Counted from the first letter of the stretch, positions 6,131-15,411 are shown. The stretch: 26,355 bases of DNA from Palsa-513 sp036510225 (GCA_036510225.1 DATCEH010000055.1:1-26355); one strand, 5' to 3'. Numbers and translations: made by a program. The notes: a model not told the origin generated them from the letters alone.

Positions 6131-8586
6131 CTCCTGGTCCCCTTCACGGTGAGGTGAACGCTCCGCGTCCTCGGTTTGCCGCCGGTCGGCGTGAAGGTCA
6201 CGGCGAGCGTCACGGTCAGCCTTGTGTGATGACGGCGAAGCGTCCTCGCGCGCGAGCCCGGTGCGATCTCCAGCGTGAGGTGTCCGGCGGCTCGGGCCGT
6301 CGCCGCGACGCTGCCGTAGCGGATCGTCTGGGCCTTGCGCGTGCCGGACGCCGGCAGGCGGACCGACGCGACGACGCGGAACGTGCCGCGGCCGGGGCTG
6401 TTGACTACCACGCTGAGCTGTCCGCCGGCACTCGCGGTGCGGCTGGTCAGGCCGAACGAGTTGACGGGTGACGGCGGCCGGGGGGCGATCGTGATCGCCG
6501 CGGCCGGAGCCGCGCAGGATGTCGGCCCGGCCGGAAGGTTGCGGGCGTCGCCGGAGTAGCGGGCAACCCACCGGTAGGTGCCTGAGACGGTTGTCGCGAA
6601 CGGCCGCGACCCGTAGATCCCGTTGCCGGAGACGGCGGCCGTCGTCGTGGCCAGGGACCGCGTGCACGCGGTGTCGCCGGGTCCGTAGAGCTCGAGCGCG
6701 ATCGTCCCGGTCACGACCGACCCGCCGGCCAGCGTCGCCTGCGCGGAGATCGCGCCGCCCAGGGCGGTCGATCCGAGCGCGCGGGTGGTCAGGGTGGGGA
6801 GCGCCCGGACCGAGACGGTCTGGGTCGGATCGCCGCAGGCGCCCGGGCCGGCCGGGGCATTGGCTCCGTCGCCGGCGTAGCTCGCGACCCACCGGTAGGC
6901 GCCGGCGCTCGTGGCCGTGAACGGCGCCGACGCGTAGGCGCCGTTGCCGGTGACGGGCGCCGTCGAGCTCGCGAGGGCGACGGCGCAGTTCGTGTCACCC
7001 GGGCCGAACAGGACGAAGCTGATCAGTCCGGTCGGCGCCGACCCGCCGGTCAGGGTGACGGCATCCGAGATCGACCCGCCGAGCGTCCCGCCGCCGGGCT
7101 GGGCCGTGAGCACGGGAGTCGCCCGAGTCGCGAGGTCGGCCATCGTCGTCGCGGTCACCGAGTTGTTGGCCGTGTTCGAGTCGGGCTGGTCGCCGGAGAC
7201 GGTCGCCGCGGCGGCGAGCGAGACGGCCTGGGTCGGCATGACCACAACGGTGATCGTCGCGCTCGCCCCGCTGGCCAGGCCGCCGATCGGGCAGGCGAGG
7301 GCGCCGCCTGACTGGGCGCACGAGCCCTGCGTCGAGCTCGCCGAGACGAACGTCACGCCGGCCGGGAGCGCCTCGGTGGCTGTGATCCCGGTCGCGGCGG
7401 CCGGTCCGGCATTGCCGACGACGAGCGTGTAGGTGAGCGGCTGACCGACGATGACCGGGTTCGGGGCGCCGGTCAGCGTGACCGAGAGGTCGGCGGAGTT
7501 CGGGGGCGGAGGCGGCATCGCGCACATCGCATAGACGTGGAGGACGCCGCTGTCACCGGCCGGCAGCGTCTGCCCGCCGAGCTGGAGGAGGGCCGTCCAG
7601 GTCTCGGGATCGGCCGCGCCGTCGGGGACCTCGCTCGCGCCGGTCGCGTCCGTGGTCGGATAGCTGCCGCGCATGTGGTAGCCCTGCTGGGGCTGGAGGC
7701 CGGGCGTCGCGCCGACCGTCTCGTCGGCGGCGTACCCACCGCCGAGCAGCTGCGTGGCGGCCGGGCAGGTGGCCGAGCCGGTCGTGGTCGTCGTGCCGGC
7801 CTGGGCGACCGGGCCGGCGACATCGACGCGGGCGATCGCGACCGGCGGGGTCGTCGCATCGGTCGAGCACAGCGCGTAGGCCGTGACGGCGTCGGTGGCC
7901 GCGGTGATCCCGGCCGAGCCGTACGCGGTCCACGACGTCGCGCCGGTCGAGCCATTGGCCGCGGCGACGCCGCCCGCGTCCGACGGGTAACTGGCGAGCG
8001 GCTTGAGGTTGCCGGTGTTGCCGACCGTCGTCCCATTGTTGACCTGGTCCGGCGAGCTTGTCAGCGCACCGCCGCCGATCAGTCGTGTTCCTGGGCCACA
8101 AGTGGCGGTCGTGAGCGTCGGTGGGCTGACCTGCTGGGCGGCGTTCGGGCCGGTCGTGGTCGCGGTCTCGACGACGGTGTGGGTGGGCCCGCCGGTCGCG
8201 CAGAGCGCGAACGTCGCCGCCTGGTCGAGGTTGGCGGGATCGGCGACGCCGGTGAAGTTCGCGTCGGTGAACCAGTGCGTCGGGTCGGTCGCCCCGTCGG
8301 CGAGGCCGCCGTCGACCGGTGCCGCGCCGGTCGACGGTGACTGCCCGCCGAGGACCAGTCCGTTCGTCGGGAGGGTCGCCGGGTTCGTCGCGTTGCGCAG
8401 GTAGCTGCCGCCGCCGACCAGCGTCCCCGATGGGCAGCCGGCCGAGACGGTGACGCCGGTGTGCTGGGTGGTGTTCGCGAGGGGCGTCGTGACGACGCTC
8501 ACCGAGACTGCGGGGAGGGCGGCGGCGGCGGGTGCCGGCAGGCCGAGGATCGCCGCGGCCGGCAGCGCGGCAACCCCGGCGAGCAA
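6127..8586 (-). CDS. Exported protein: triplicated Cys/GGG module, DUF11-like domain, Ig-like repeats
   Basis: This annotation uses the last standard start, TTG 8586, giving 819 residues. The true start may be upstream: the frame stays open and adds positively charged residues (RALICRS) that complete a signal peptide. Residues ~25-130, 135-241 and 248-356 are three copies of the Cys/GGG/Trp module, closely similar to those of the upstream gene (LQPQQGYHMRGSYPTTDAT is shared exactly). A Pro linker and a DUF11-like CARDB/Ig domain (~365-480, VTLTGAPNPVIVGQPLTYTL, SNTANNSV) follow. Two Ig-like repeats (~490-700) carry the YGPGDT and TYRWVA-YSGD motifs. The C-terminus is a basic beta-rich domain (TFTPTGGKPRTRSVHL). 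The stop overlaps the next gene as ATGA. Function is inferred only from architecture: an exported, disulfide-containing structural or binding protein. Confidence 0.85.
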   Translation of the reverse strand: MLAGVAALPAAAILGLPAPAAAALPAVSVSVVTTPLANTTQHTGVTVSAGCPSGTLVGGGSYLRNATNPATLPTNGLVLGGQSPSTGAAPVDGGLADGATDPTHWFTDANFTGVADPANLDQAATFALCATGGPTHTVVETATTTGPNAAQQVSPPTLTTATCGPGTRLIGGGALTSSPDQVNNGTTVGNTGNLKPLASYPSDAGGVAAANGSTGATSWTAYGSAGITAATDAVTAYALCSTDATTPPVAIARVDVAGPVAQAGTTTTTGSATCPAATQLLGGGYAADETVGATPGLQPQQGYHMRGSYPTTDATGASEVPDGAADPETWTALLQLGGQTLPAGDSGVLHVYAMCAMPPPPPNSADLSVTLTGAPNPVIVGQPLTYTLVVGNAGPAAATGITATEALPAGVTFVSASSTQGSCAQSGGALACPIGGLASGASATITVVVMPTQAVSLAAAATVSGDQPDSNTANNSVTATTMADLATRATPVLTAQPGGGTLGGSISDAVTLTGGSAPTGLISFVLFGPGDTNCAVALASSTAPVTGNGAYASAPFTATSAGAYRWVASYAGDGANAPAGPGACGDPTQTVSVRALPTLTTRALGSTALGGAISAQATLAGGSVVTGTIALELYGPGDTACTRSLATTTAAVSGNGIYGSRPFATTVSGTYRWVARYSGDARNLPAGPTSCAAPAAAITIAPRPPSPVNSFGLTSRTASAGGQLSVVVNSPGRGTFRVVASVRLPASGTRKAQTIRYGSVAATARAAGHLTLEIAPGSRARTLRRHHTRLTVTLAVTFTPTGGKPRTRSVHLTVKGTRR

Positions 8587-8621
8587 GGACCGGCAGATCA
8601 GGGCCCGGGACGGCGCGCCGA

Positions 8622-11600
8622 TCAGGTCCCAGGTCCGGTCGTGAACGTTCCGAGCGCTCCCGCGGCGGTGCCGTTGGCGTTGGTGGCGACCAGGCGGTAG
8701 ACGTAGGTCGTGTTCGGGGTCAGCCCGGTGAGCGAGAGCGAGACGGACTGGGCGCCGTCGTTCTGGCCGGTGCTGTCGATCGTGCTGAGCGAGCCGAATT
8801 GTGTCGTCGTGCCGTACTCGAACGCAAATCCCGTCGGGCTGCCGTCGGGGTTGACGGTGCCGGAGAGCACCGCAGCCGTGCCGGTCACGCCGGTCGCGGA
8901 GCCGGTCGATGCGGTCGGGGGGCCGACCGGACCGGTCGTGAAGCTGCGGACTACGCCGACCGTCGTGCCGGCCGCGTTGGAGGCGACGACGCGGTAGAGG
9001 TACGTCGTGTTCTGGGCGAGTCCGCTCGCCGTGCTCGACACCGTCTCGGGCGCGTTGGCCGAGTCGAGCTCGACGACGGGCGTGATCGAGCCGAAGCTCG
9101 TCGTCGTCCCGTATTCGAACGTGTAGGCGGTCGCCTGGCCCTCGGGATTCACGGTGGCCCCGAGCGCGGCGCTGGTGTTCCCGATCGAGACGGGGGCCTG
9201 TGTGATCGCCGCCGGCGCGACGGCCGGGCCGGGCGTCGTGAAGCTCGCGACCGAGCCGAAGGTCGTCCCGTCGGCGTTGGTCGCGACGAGCCGGTAGTAG
9301 TAGGTCGTCCCGGCGGACAGGCCGGAGACCGTCCCGGTCTCGGCGTGCGGGGCGAAGTCCGCCGGCGCGGCTATCGCGGGCGATGTGATCGCGCCGAACG
9401 AGAGGGATGTCCCGTACTCGAAGACATAGGCGGTGGTCGACCCGTTCGGCGTGACGGTTCCCGCGAGGTCCGCTGCGGTCCCGGTCACGTTGGAGGCCGT
9501 GCCGGTCGATACGCCGGGAGCACCGCTGACGCTGACCATCCCGACCGGGCTCGAGCAGGACGTCGGGCCGACCGCCTCGTTGCCGCTGTCGCCACCGTAG
9601 GCCGCGGTCCAGGTGTAGACGCCGGGCTGGGTCGCCGTGAACGCGGCCGAGGAGTAGGTGCCGTCGGCGGCCACGGTCGCCGTCGAAGCGGCGAGCGGCG
9701 TCGAGCAGGACGTGTCACCGGGGCCGTAGACGTCGAAGGTGATCGTGCCGGTGGGCGTCGAGCCGCCGGCGAGCGTGGTCGTCGCCGAGATCTGGTCGCC
9801 GACCTGTGTGGCGGGGGACGCGACCGTCGAGAGGGACGGATTCGGCGTTACGACGATCGAGTCCGGGTCGTTGCCGGACGGCAGGGTCGGCGTCGAGTCG
9901 GGCGACAGCGCGCCCTGGTCGCCGACGGCGAACTGGGCGGTGTTGCTGCTCCCGTTGTCGGCCGCGTAGAGGCCCCGACCGTCGGAGCTGATGCCGACCG
10001 CGAACGGCCCGTCGACGCCGGTCTCCGTGGCGGTCGGCGGCGTCTTCGGGGAGAGCGTGCCGTCGGAGTTGACCGTGTACTGGGAGATCGTCGTGTCCAG
10101 TGAGTTGGCGACATAGACGCTGCCGCCGTCCGGGCTGACGACGATCCCGAACGGCATGCTTCCGGTTGGGGCGGTGGCCGGCGAGTCCGGCGAGAGTGTG
10201 CCGTCGGCGTTGGCCGTGTACTGGGAGACGGCGTCGTCGTTGCGGTCGGTCACGTAGGCGTACCGGCCGTCCGGGCTGAAGGCGATCGCCGACGGGCTGG
10301 CACCGGTCGGGACGCTCGCGGCATCCGGGTTGGGGGAGAGCGTGCCGTCGGCGTTGACGACGTACTGGGAGAGTCCGCTGTCGTCGGTCACATAGGCGAA
10401 CCTCCCGTCCGGACTGAGGCCGATCGTGAGCGGGTTGGTCGCGGTCGGGACGCTGGCGCCGGCGGTGTTCGGTGAGAGCGTGCCGTCGGCGTTGATCGTG
10501 TACTGGGCGACCTCGTTGGCGCCGGAGTTGCCGGCGTCGTTGACGACGTAGACGTCCCGGTCGTCGGGGCTCGCGGCGACGCTGAACGAGTTGGACATGC
10601 CGTCGACGCCGATCGCGACGGTCGCCGGCGTGTTCGGCGCGAGCACGCCGGCGGAGCCGATCCTGTACTGGGAGAGCGTGTTGTTGGCGACGCCGTACAC
10701 GTACTTGAGGTCGGGGGTGACCGTGATCGACGCCTCCGGGTTGCCGGGGGCGATCGCCGGGTTCTTGGGCGTGATCGTCCCGTCGGTCGCGATCGTGTAC
10801 TGGGCGATTCCGGCGTTCGCGCCACTGCCGTTGCCGACGTAGACGCTGCCACCGGCCGGCGGCAGCGTGACCTGGCTGGTCTCGCCGGTCGCTCCGCAGG
10901 TCCCGCTGATCGCCGCGTTGCCGGCCGGGTCGCCGCCGTAGCTCGCGATCCACCGGTAGGCGCCGGTCGCGGCCGGGGTGAACGTGGCCGACTGGTAGAT
11001 CCCGTCGCCGGTGACGGTCTCCGTGGAGGTGGCGAGCGGCGTCGCGCAGGCGGTGTCGCCGGGACCGAAGACGTTGAAGGTGATCGTCCCGGTCGGACTC
11101 GATCCGCCGCCGAGCGTCGCCGTGTCGGAGATCTGGCCGCCGATCGTGACCGGCCCGGCGGCCGCGGTCGAGAGGGTCGTCGCCGGAATGATCGTCACCG
11201 ATTCGCCGGAGTCGCCGCAGTGGCCGCTGACCGGAGCGTTGTTGGCATCGCCGCCGTAGCTGGCGATCCACCGATACGTACCGGCTGTGCTCGTGCCGCC
11301 GAACGCCGGCGATTTGTAGGACCCGTTTCCGGAGACCGCGACCGAGAACGTGCGCATCGCGGTGGCGCACGCCGGCTGGGAGGGCGAGTAGACGCTGAAG
11401 GTGATCGAGCCGCCGGGCGTGGCGCCGCCCGAGAGCGTCGCCGTGTCGGAGATCTGCGTCCCGGTCTTGGCGAGCGCGGGTGAGGCGAGCGTCGAGATCG
11501 AGGGGGCGGCCGCCGTCACGACGACCGACTCGCCGGTCGTCCCGCAGGTCCCGGCCGTCGCGGGGTTCGCGTCGTCGCCGCTGTAGCTCGCCACCCACCG

Positions 11601-12923
11601 GTAGGTTCCGGCGGTGGGCGCGGTGAACGGCGCCGATTGGTAGGTCCCATCGCCGGAGATCGGGTCTGTCGACGTCGCGACCGGGCTCGAGCAGCCGGTG
11701 TCGCCGGGTCCGTAGAGATCGAATGCGACCGACCCGGTCGGCGAGGTGCCGCCGGACAGCGTCGCCGCGTCTGTGACCACGCCGCCGACGCCGACCGACG
11801 GCGAGGCCTGCGTGGAGAGCGACGCCGGCGCTGACGGGGCCGTCGCGCACATCGCGAAGGCGCGGAGGTTCATGTGGTTGGCGGTCTGGAGGCTCTGGCC
11901 GCCGGCCTGGAGGAGCGCCGTCCAGACGGTCGGGTTCGCCGCGCCGTTGGCGACCTCGGTGCCGTTGGTCGCGTCGGTCGTCGGGTAGCTGCCCCGCATG
12001 TGGTAGCCCTGCTGCGGCTGGAGGCCGTCGGTCGCGCCGACGCTCTCGTCGACCTCGTAGCCGCCGCCGACCAGCCGCGTCGCGGTCGGGCAGGTGGCGG
12101 ACGCCGTGTCGAGCGTCGTGCCGGCCTGTCCGTTGGGACCCGACACGTCGGTGCGGGCGACCTGGACGGGCGGCGCGGCGGGATCCGTCGAGCAGAAGGC
12201 ATACGCCGTAACGGCGTCGCTCGATGCCGGAATGCCGGACGCGCCGTAGGCCGTCCACGAGGTCGCGCCGGTCGAGCCGTCGACGGCGGCGACGCCGTTG
12301 TGGTCGGAGGGGTAGTCGCCGACCGGCTTGAGGTTGCCGCTGTTGCCGGTCGTCACGCCGTCGTTGGTCTGCCCGGCGCCGCTGGTGACCGCGCCGCCGC
12401 CGATCAGCGTCGTCCCGGACGGGCAGGTCGCGATCGTCAGGACGGGAGGGTTGACCTCCTGGGTGGCGTTGGCGGCGGTCGTCGTCTGCGTCGCGACGAC
12501 CGTGTGGGCGGTCCCGCCGGTCGCGCAGAGGGCGAACGCCTCGGCCTCGTCGCCGAGTTCGGCGACGCCGGTGAAGTTCGCGATTCCGAGCCATGAAGTC
12601 GGATCCGTCCCGCCGGCGCCGACCGGGACATCGACCGGAGAGCTGCCGGCCGACGGCGCGACGCCGCCGAGGACGAGTCCGTTGGTCGGCAGAGTCGACG
12701 GACTCGACGCGTTGCGCAGGTACGTGCCGCCGCCGACGAGTGTGCCCGACGAGCAGTTGGCGGTCTCGGTGACGCCGGTGTGGGCGATGTTGTTCGTCAG
12801 CGGGGCCGTGACCTCGCTGACGACGACCGAGGGCAGCGCCGCACGGGCGACTCCGGCCACCACGAGCACGACCAGCAACCCGACGCATCCAACCGCGACC
12901 CGGCGCCCCATAGATCCGTTCAT
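8622..12923 (-). CDS. Giant exported protein: Cys/GGG modules, Ig repeats, seven-bladed propeller, FN3 triplet
   Basis: The product is 1433 residues. Start ATG 12923 is preceded by GGGAG at six bases and opens a signal peptide (MGRRVAVGCVGLLVVLVVAGVARA). Residues ~30-135, 140-246 and 250-362 are three modules, each with a Cys near GGG, a conserved Trp and a final A-x-C, which suggests one disulfide per module. Residues ~366-470, 475-580 and 583-686 are bacterial Ig-like repeats (YGPGDT, TYRW-ASY-GD). Residues ~690-1030 form a seven-bladed YncE/lactonase-like propeller with SPDGR-x-AYVTD and QYTxNxDGTLSP in each blade. A fourth Ig-like domain (~1035-1132) and three FN3 domains (~1135-1433, VFEYGT, TTYYYRLVATN) follow. 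It is the first gene of a three-gene minus-strand operon; the next ORF follows directly. It is probably a surface adhesin or scaffold. No catalytic motif was found. Confidence 0.92.
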   Translation of the reverse strand: MNGSMGRRVAVGCVGLLVVLVVAGVARAALPSVVVSEVTAPLTNNIAHTGVTETANCSSGTLVGGGTYLRNASSPSTLPTNGLVLGGVAPSAGSSPVDVPVGAGGTDPTSWLGIANFTGVAELGDEAEAFALCATGGTAHTVVATQTTTAANATQEVNPPVLTIATCPSGTTLIGGGAVTSGAGQTNDGVTTGNSGNLKPVGDYPSDHNGVAAVDGSTGATSWTAYGASGIPASSDAVTAYAFCSTDPAAPPVQVARTDVSGPNGQAGTTLDTASATCPTATRLVGGGYEVDESVGATDGLQPQQGYHMRGSYPTTDATNGTEVANGAANPTVWTALLQAGGQSLQTANHMNLRAFAMCATAPSAPASLSTQASPSVGVGGVVTDAATLSGGTSPTGSVAFDLYGPGDTGCSSPVATSTDPISGDGTYQSAPFTAPTAGTYRWVASYSGDDANPATAGTCGTTGESVVVTAAAPSISTLASPALAKTGTQISDTATLSGGATPGGSITFSVYSPSQPACATAMRTFSVAVSGNGSYKSPAFGGTSTAGTYRWIASYGGDANNAPVSGHCGDSGESVTIIPATTLSTAAAGPVTIGGQISDTATLGGGSSPTGTITFNVFGPGDTACATPLATSTETVTGDGIYQSATFTPAATGAYRWIASYGGDPAGNAAISGTCGATGETSQVTLPPAGGSVYVGNGSGANAGIAQYTIATDGTITPKNPAIAPGNPEASITVTPDLKYVYGVANNTLSQYRIGSAGVLAPNTPATVAIGVDGMSNSFSVAASPDDRDVYVVNDAGNSGANEVAQYTINADGTLSPNTAGASVPTATNPLTIGLSPDGRFAYVTDDSGLSQYVVNADGTLSPNPDAASVPTGASPSAIAFSPDGRYAYVTDRNDDAVSQYTANADGTLSPDSPATAPTGSMPFGIVVSPDGGSVYVANSLDTTISQYTVNSDGTLSPKTPPTATETGVDGPFAVGISSDGRGLYAADNGSSNTAQFAVGDQGALSPDSTPTLPSGNDPDSIVVTPNPSLSTVASPATQVGDQISATTTLAGGSTPTGTITFDVYGPGDTSCSTPLAASTATVAADGTYSSAAFTATQPGVYTWTAAYGGDSGNEAVGPTSCSSPVGMVSVSGAPGVSTGTASNVTGTAADLAGTVTPNGSTTAYVFEYGTSLSFGAITSPAIAAPADFAPHAETGTVSGLSAGTTYYYRLVATNADGTTFGSVASFTTPGPAVAPAAITQAPVSIGNTSAALGATVNPEGQATAYTFEYGTTTSFGSITPVVELDSANAPETVSSTASGLAQNTTYLYRVVASNAAGTTVGVVRSFTTGPVGPPTASTGSATGVTGTAAVLSGTVNPDGSPTGFAFEYGTTTQFGSLSTIDSTGQNDGAQSVSLSLTGLTPNTTYVYRLVATNANGTAAGALGTFTTGPGT

Positions 12924-12996
12924 TGCGCGCTCCCGTTGGCTCGAACCAGACGCACCTGCGGTCGACGCTCACCGTCCGCCGACTCCATCGCGTCGG

Positions 12997-13002
12997 ATCT
13001 TA
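12997..13002 (-). promoter_or_regulatory. Candidate -10 box for the three-gene exported-protein operon
   Basis: On the minus strand, TAAGAT (TAnnnT) lies in the 125-base gap between the methyltransferase stop and the ATG at 12923. It would give a leader of about 65 bases containing the GGGAG ribosome site. No clear -35 hexamer is present, and read-through from the upstream methyltransferase gene is also possible. Confidence 0.3.
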
Positions 13003-13048
13003 TGCAATGCCTACTCGCGCAGCGGCGATCGACCGTCGGATCGCGCGC

Positions 13049-14128
13049 TCACGCCTGCGCCGGACGCGCCTCGATCACGCTGTGCTGGTCGCTCGCCAGC
13101 CCGCTCGCCGGGTCGCAGCCGACGGGGCGGACCTCGACCAGCTCGAAACCCGCGCGGGCCAACAGCGATTCCCACTCCGAGCGGGTGCGCTCGCGGCCGC
13201 CGGTCACCGCGAGCATGTTGAGATCACCCATCGCGATCGCCTCGACCCGCGGATCGGCCCGCTGCACGCGGTCGGGCACCACGCACTCGATGACGAGCAG
13301 CCGGCCGCCGGCCCCGATCGCCGCGCGGCAGTTCTCGAGGATCGCTGTGGCCGCGGGGTCCTCGTATCCGTGCAGGACGCTGCGCATCAGGTACACGTCG
13401 GCCCCGGCCGGGACGGTCTCGACCAGATCGCAGGCTGTGAGCTCGCATCGATCACCCAGGCCCGCTGCCGCCAGACGCTCCCTGGCTGCGACGAGCGCCT
13501 CCGGGCGATCGGCCAGGACGCCGCGGAGCGCGGGGAACGCCCCGAGGATCGCCGACACGAGCCCGCCGCCGGCACCTCCGAGGTCGGCGACCACGCGGGC
13601 CGACGAGATCTCGCACGCCTCGACGTAGGCCAGGTTGGCCTCGGGTCCGGCCTCGGCGAAGACCGCGTGGAAGATCGCCGACGCCTCCGGCTCTCGAGCC
13701 CAGCGCGACGAGACGCCCGCGGCGGTGCGTGCCCGCGCCGGGCCCTCTCGCTCGCCGGCGCGGACGCATTCGTCGAGGTAGGTCCACTGGTCGGCGAGCA
13801 GGTCGGCCCAGAAGACCACGCTCGCCCAGACGGAGTCCGGCGCGTCCCGGCGAAGCGGCCCGCCGAGCGCCGTCAGGGCGTAGGTGTCCGCCGCCGTGCC
13901 CTCGAGGATCCCGATCGTCGCGAGGGCTCGCAGCAGTCGACCGAGTGCGCCCGGATCAGCGTCGATCTCGGCCGCGAGGTGATCGACGCTCATCGGTCGG
14001 ATCAGCGCATCGGCGATGCCGAGCCTGACCGCCGCGCACAGCAGCTTGCCGCGGGCGAAGCCGGTCGCCATCTCGACCAGGGAGCCGCGGGCGGCAGCTG
14101 CTTCGCCTGGCGTCGACCTAGTCGTCAC
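13049..14128 (-). CDS. SAM-dependent O-methyltransferase (Methyltransf_2 / DnrK-like)
   Basis: The product is 359 residues from GTG 14128; an internal ATG 19 codons later would also give a plausible protein. Residues ~18-100 form the helical dimerisation/winged-helix domain typical of this family (ATGFARGKLLCAAVRLGIADAL). The Rossmann methyltransferase domain follows: the SAM-binding loop VVADLGGAGGGL (179-190), an acidic ribose-binding region LADRPE (Asp207), and LMRSVLHGYED (247-257), in which His253 occupies the usual catalytic-base position. GGRLLVIECVVPD and TRSEWESLLARAGF complete the pattern. Family members methylate hydroxyls of polyketides or other small aromatic molecules. The substrate here is unknown, and no biosynthetic cluster surrounds the gene. 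It is divergent from the HtrA gene and lies upstream of the exported-protein operon on the same strand. Confidence 0.88.
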   Translation of the reverse strand: MTTRSTPGEAAAARGSLVEMATGFARGKLLCAAVRLGIADALIRPMSVDHLAAEIDADPGALGRLLRALATIGILEGTAADTYALTALGGPLRRDAPDSVWASVVFWADLLADQWTYLDECVRAGEREGPARARTAAGVSSRWAREPEASAIFHAVFAEAGPEANLAYVEACEISSARVVADLGGAGGGLVSAILGAFPALRGVLADRPEALVAARERLAAAGLGDRCELTACDLVETVPAGADVYLMRSVLHGYEDPAATAILENCRAAIGAGGRLLVIECVVPDRVQRADPRVEAIAMGDLNMLAVTGGRERTRSEWESLLARAGFELVEVRPVGCDPASGLASDQHSVIEARPAQA

Positions 14129-14154
14129 ATACCTGGCCTACCCGCTCCGAGACG

Positions 14155-14160
14155 CTTATA
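14155..14160 (-). promoter_or_regulatory. Candidate -10 box for the methyltransferase gene
   Basis: On the minus strand, TATAAG would start transcription about 20 bases before GTG 14128. The surrounding 89-base divergent region (14129-14217) must also hold the HtrA promoter; the only -10-like sequence on that side is CAGAAT (14203-14208), ten bases before ATG 14218. Neither has a good -35. Confidence 0.35.
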
Positions 14161-14217
14161 AATCCCACGCCCCGGCTTTAGACCCGGTTCAGGCCGGGCC
14201 CGCAGAATCCCAGCCCG

Positions 14218-15411
14218 ATGAAGGCCACGCTCCGCACCTTCGCAGCCGCTCTGGTCGGCGGAGCGATCGTCGCCGGGGCCCTCCTCCTGCTCGGTGTCGG
14301 CGGTCCGTCGAGCACGACCACGGTCCTCCAGCAGGCACCGCTGACCTCAGGCGACGCCGGCTCGACCGCCGGGGGCCCGAAGGCGGCCGGCCTTACTCCC
14401 GCCCAGATCTACAAGGCCGCCGCGCCGGGCGTCGTCTTCATCCGCTCGACGATCACCCAGCAGACCAGCTCCCCGTTCAATCCGTTCCCCCAGACCCAGC
14501 AGGGCGAGGCGACGGGATCGGGCTTCGAGATCGACAGGGCCGGAACGATCCTCACCAACGCCCACGTCGTCCAGGGCGCGTCCAAGGTCACAGTGCAGTT
14601 CGCCGACCAGAAGATCGTCGCCGCGACCGTCGTCGGCAAGGACCTCAGCACCGACCTCGCCGTCCTCAAGGTCGCCCCGCCCAGCGGCCTCAGGCTCGAC
14701 CCGCTGACGCTCGGCGACTCGAGCAACGTCCAGGTCGGCGACCCGACGATTGCGATCGGCAACCCGTTCGGCCTCGCCCGGACCCTGACGACGGGCGTCG
14801 TCTCCGCCCTCCAGCGGCAGATCACCGCGCCCAACGGCTTCTCGATCGACAACGTGATCCAGACCGACGCGCCGATCAACCCCGGCAACTCCGGCGGCCC
14901 GCTGATCGACGCCGGTGGCAACGTGATCGGGATCAACTCGCAGATCGAGACCGGCGGCACGAGCGACGGCAGCGTCGGGATCGGCTTCGCCCTCCCGAGC
15001 AACACCGCCAAGCAGGTCATTCCCCAGCTCGAGAAGGGTGGGGTCGTCGCCCGCGCCTTCCTCGGCATCTCGACGATCACGATCGATCCGTCGCTCGCCG
15101 CCCTCAATCTCCCGGTCAGCTCGGGCGCCCTCGTCCAGGCCGTCACCAGCGGCTCGCCCGCCGCCAAGGCCGGCCTGCGCGCCGGGACCGTGACGGCCCA
15201 GATCGACGGCGGCCAGGTCCAGCTCGGCGGCGACATCATCGTCTCGGTCGACGGCAGGAAGGTCTCGACCGGCGACGACCTGACCAACCTGATCAGTGCC
15301 CACAAGGTCGGCGACACCGTGACGATCGGCGTCCTCCGCGCCGGCAAGCACATCAACCTCCCCGTCAAGCTCGCCAACCGCCCGAACACGCTGATTACGC
15401 AGGGCGGCTGA
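14218..15411 (+). CDS. htrA: HtrA/DegP-family trypsin-like serine protease with PDZ domain
   Basis: The product is 397 residues from ATG 14218. One N-terminal membrane segment (residues ~8-28, AAALVGGAIVAGALLLLGVG) anchors the enzyme with its protease domain outside the cell. After a Ser/Thr-rich linker, the S1C protease domain carries a complete triad: His116 in TNAHVV, Asp146 in STDLAVLK and Ser225 in NPGNSGGPL. A PDZ domain (~280-385, FLGIS, GSPAAKAGLRAG, GGDIIVSVDGRKV) follows for substrate recognition or oligomer control. The length and order match actinobacterial HtrA proteins involved in envelope protein quality control. Those proteins are a plausible match to the exported-protein-rich neighbourhood, but no direct link is visible. 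No strong Shine-Dalgarno precedes the ATG. Confidence 0.95.
   Translation: MKATLRTFAAALVGGAIVAGALLLLGVGGPSSTTTVLQQAPLTSGDAGSTAGGPKAAGLTPAQIYKAAAPGVVFIRSTITQQTSSPFNPFPQTQQGEATGSGFEIDRAGTILTNAHVVQGASKVTVQFADQKIVAATVVGKDLSTDLAVLKVAPPSGLRLDPLTLGDSSNVQVGDPTIAIGNPFGLARTLTTGVVSALQRQITAPNGFSIDNVIQTDAPINPGNSGGPLIDAGGNVIGINSQIETGGTSDGSVGIGFALPSNTAKQVIPQLEKGGVVARAFLGISTITIDPSLAALNLPVSSGALVQAVTSGSPAAKAGLRAGTVTAQIDGGQVQLGGDIIVSVDGRKVSTGDDLTNLISAHKVGDTVTIGVLRAGKHINLPVKLANRPNTLITQGG

Noticed and set aside
3182..6157. Plus-strand open frame of ~990 codons antisense to the third exported protein
   Set aside because: The product is Arg/Gly/Asp/Ala-rich low-complexity sequence with no domains, signal or ribosome site. 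Long shadow frames are expected opposite GC-rich genes.
12930..12960. GGTTCGAGCC, resembling a tRNA T-arm, on the minus strand
   Set aside because: The flanking bases do not form a T-stem and no acceptor or anticodon arm is present.
9715..12972. Minus-strand frame of ~1085 codons overlapping the giant exported protein
   Set aside because: It is an alternative frame of the same strand, extremely Arg-rich and without domains. The real frame has a signal peptide and clear repeats.
14155..14183. Third TAAA-N16 arrangement, before the methyltransferase gene on the minus strand
   Set aside because: TAAA is followed after 16 bases by TATAAG rather than GCCGAT, so it does not match the sigma-28-type pattern.
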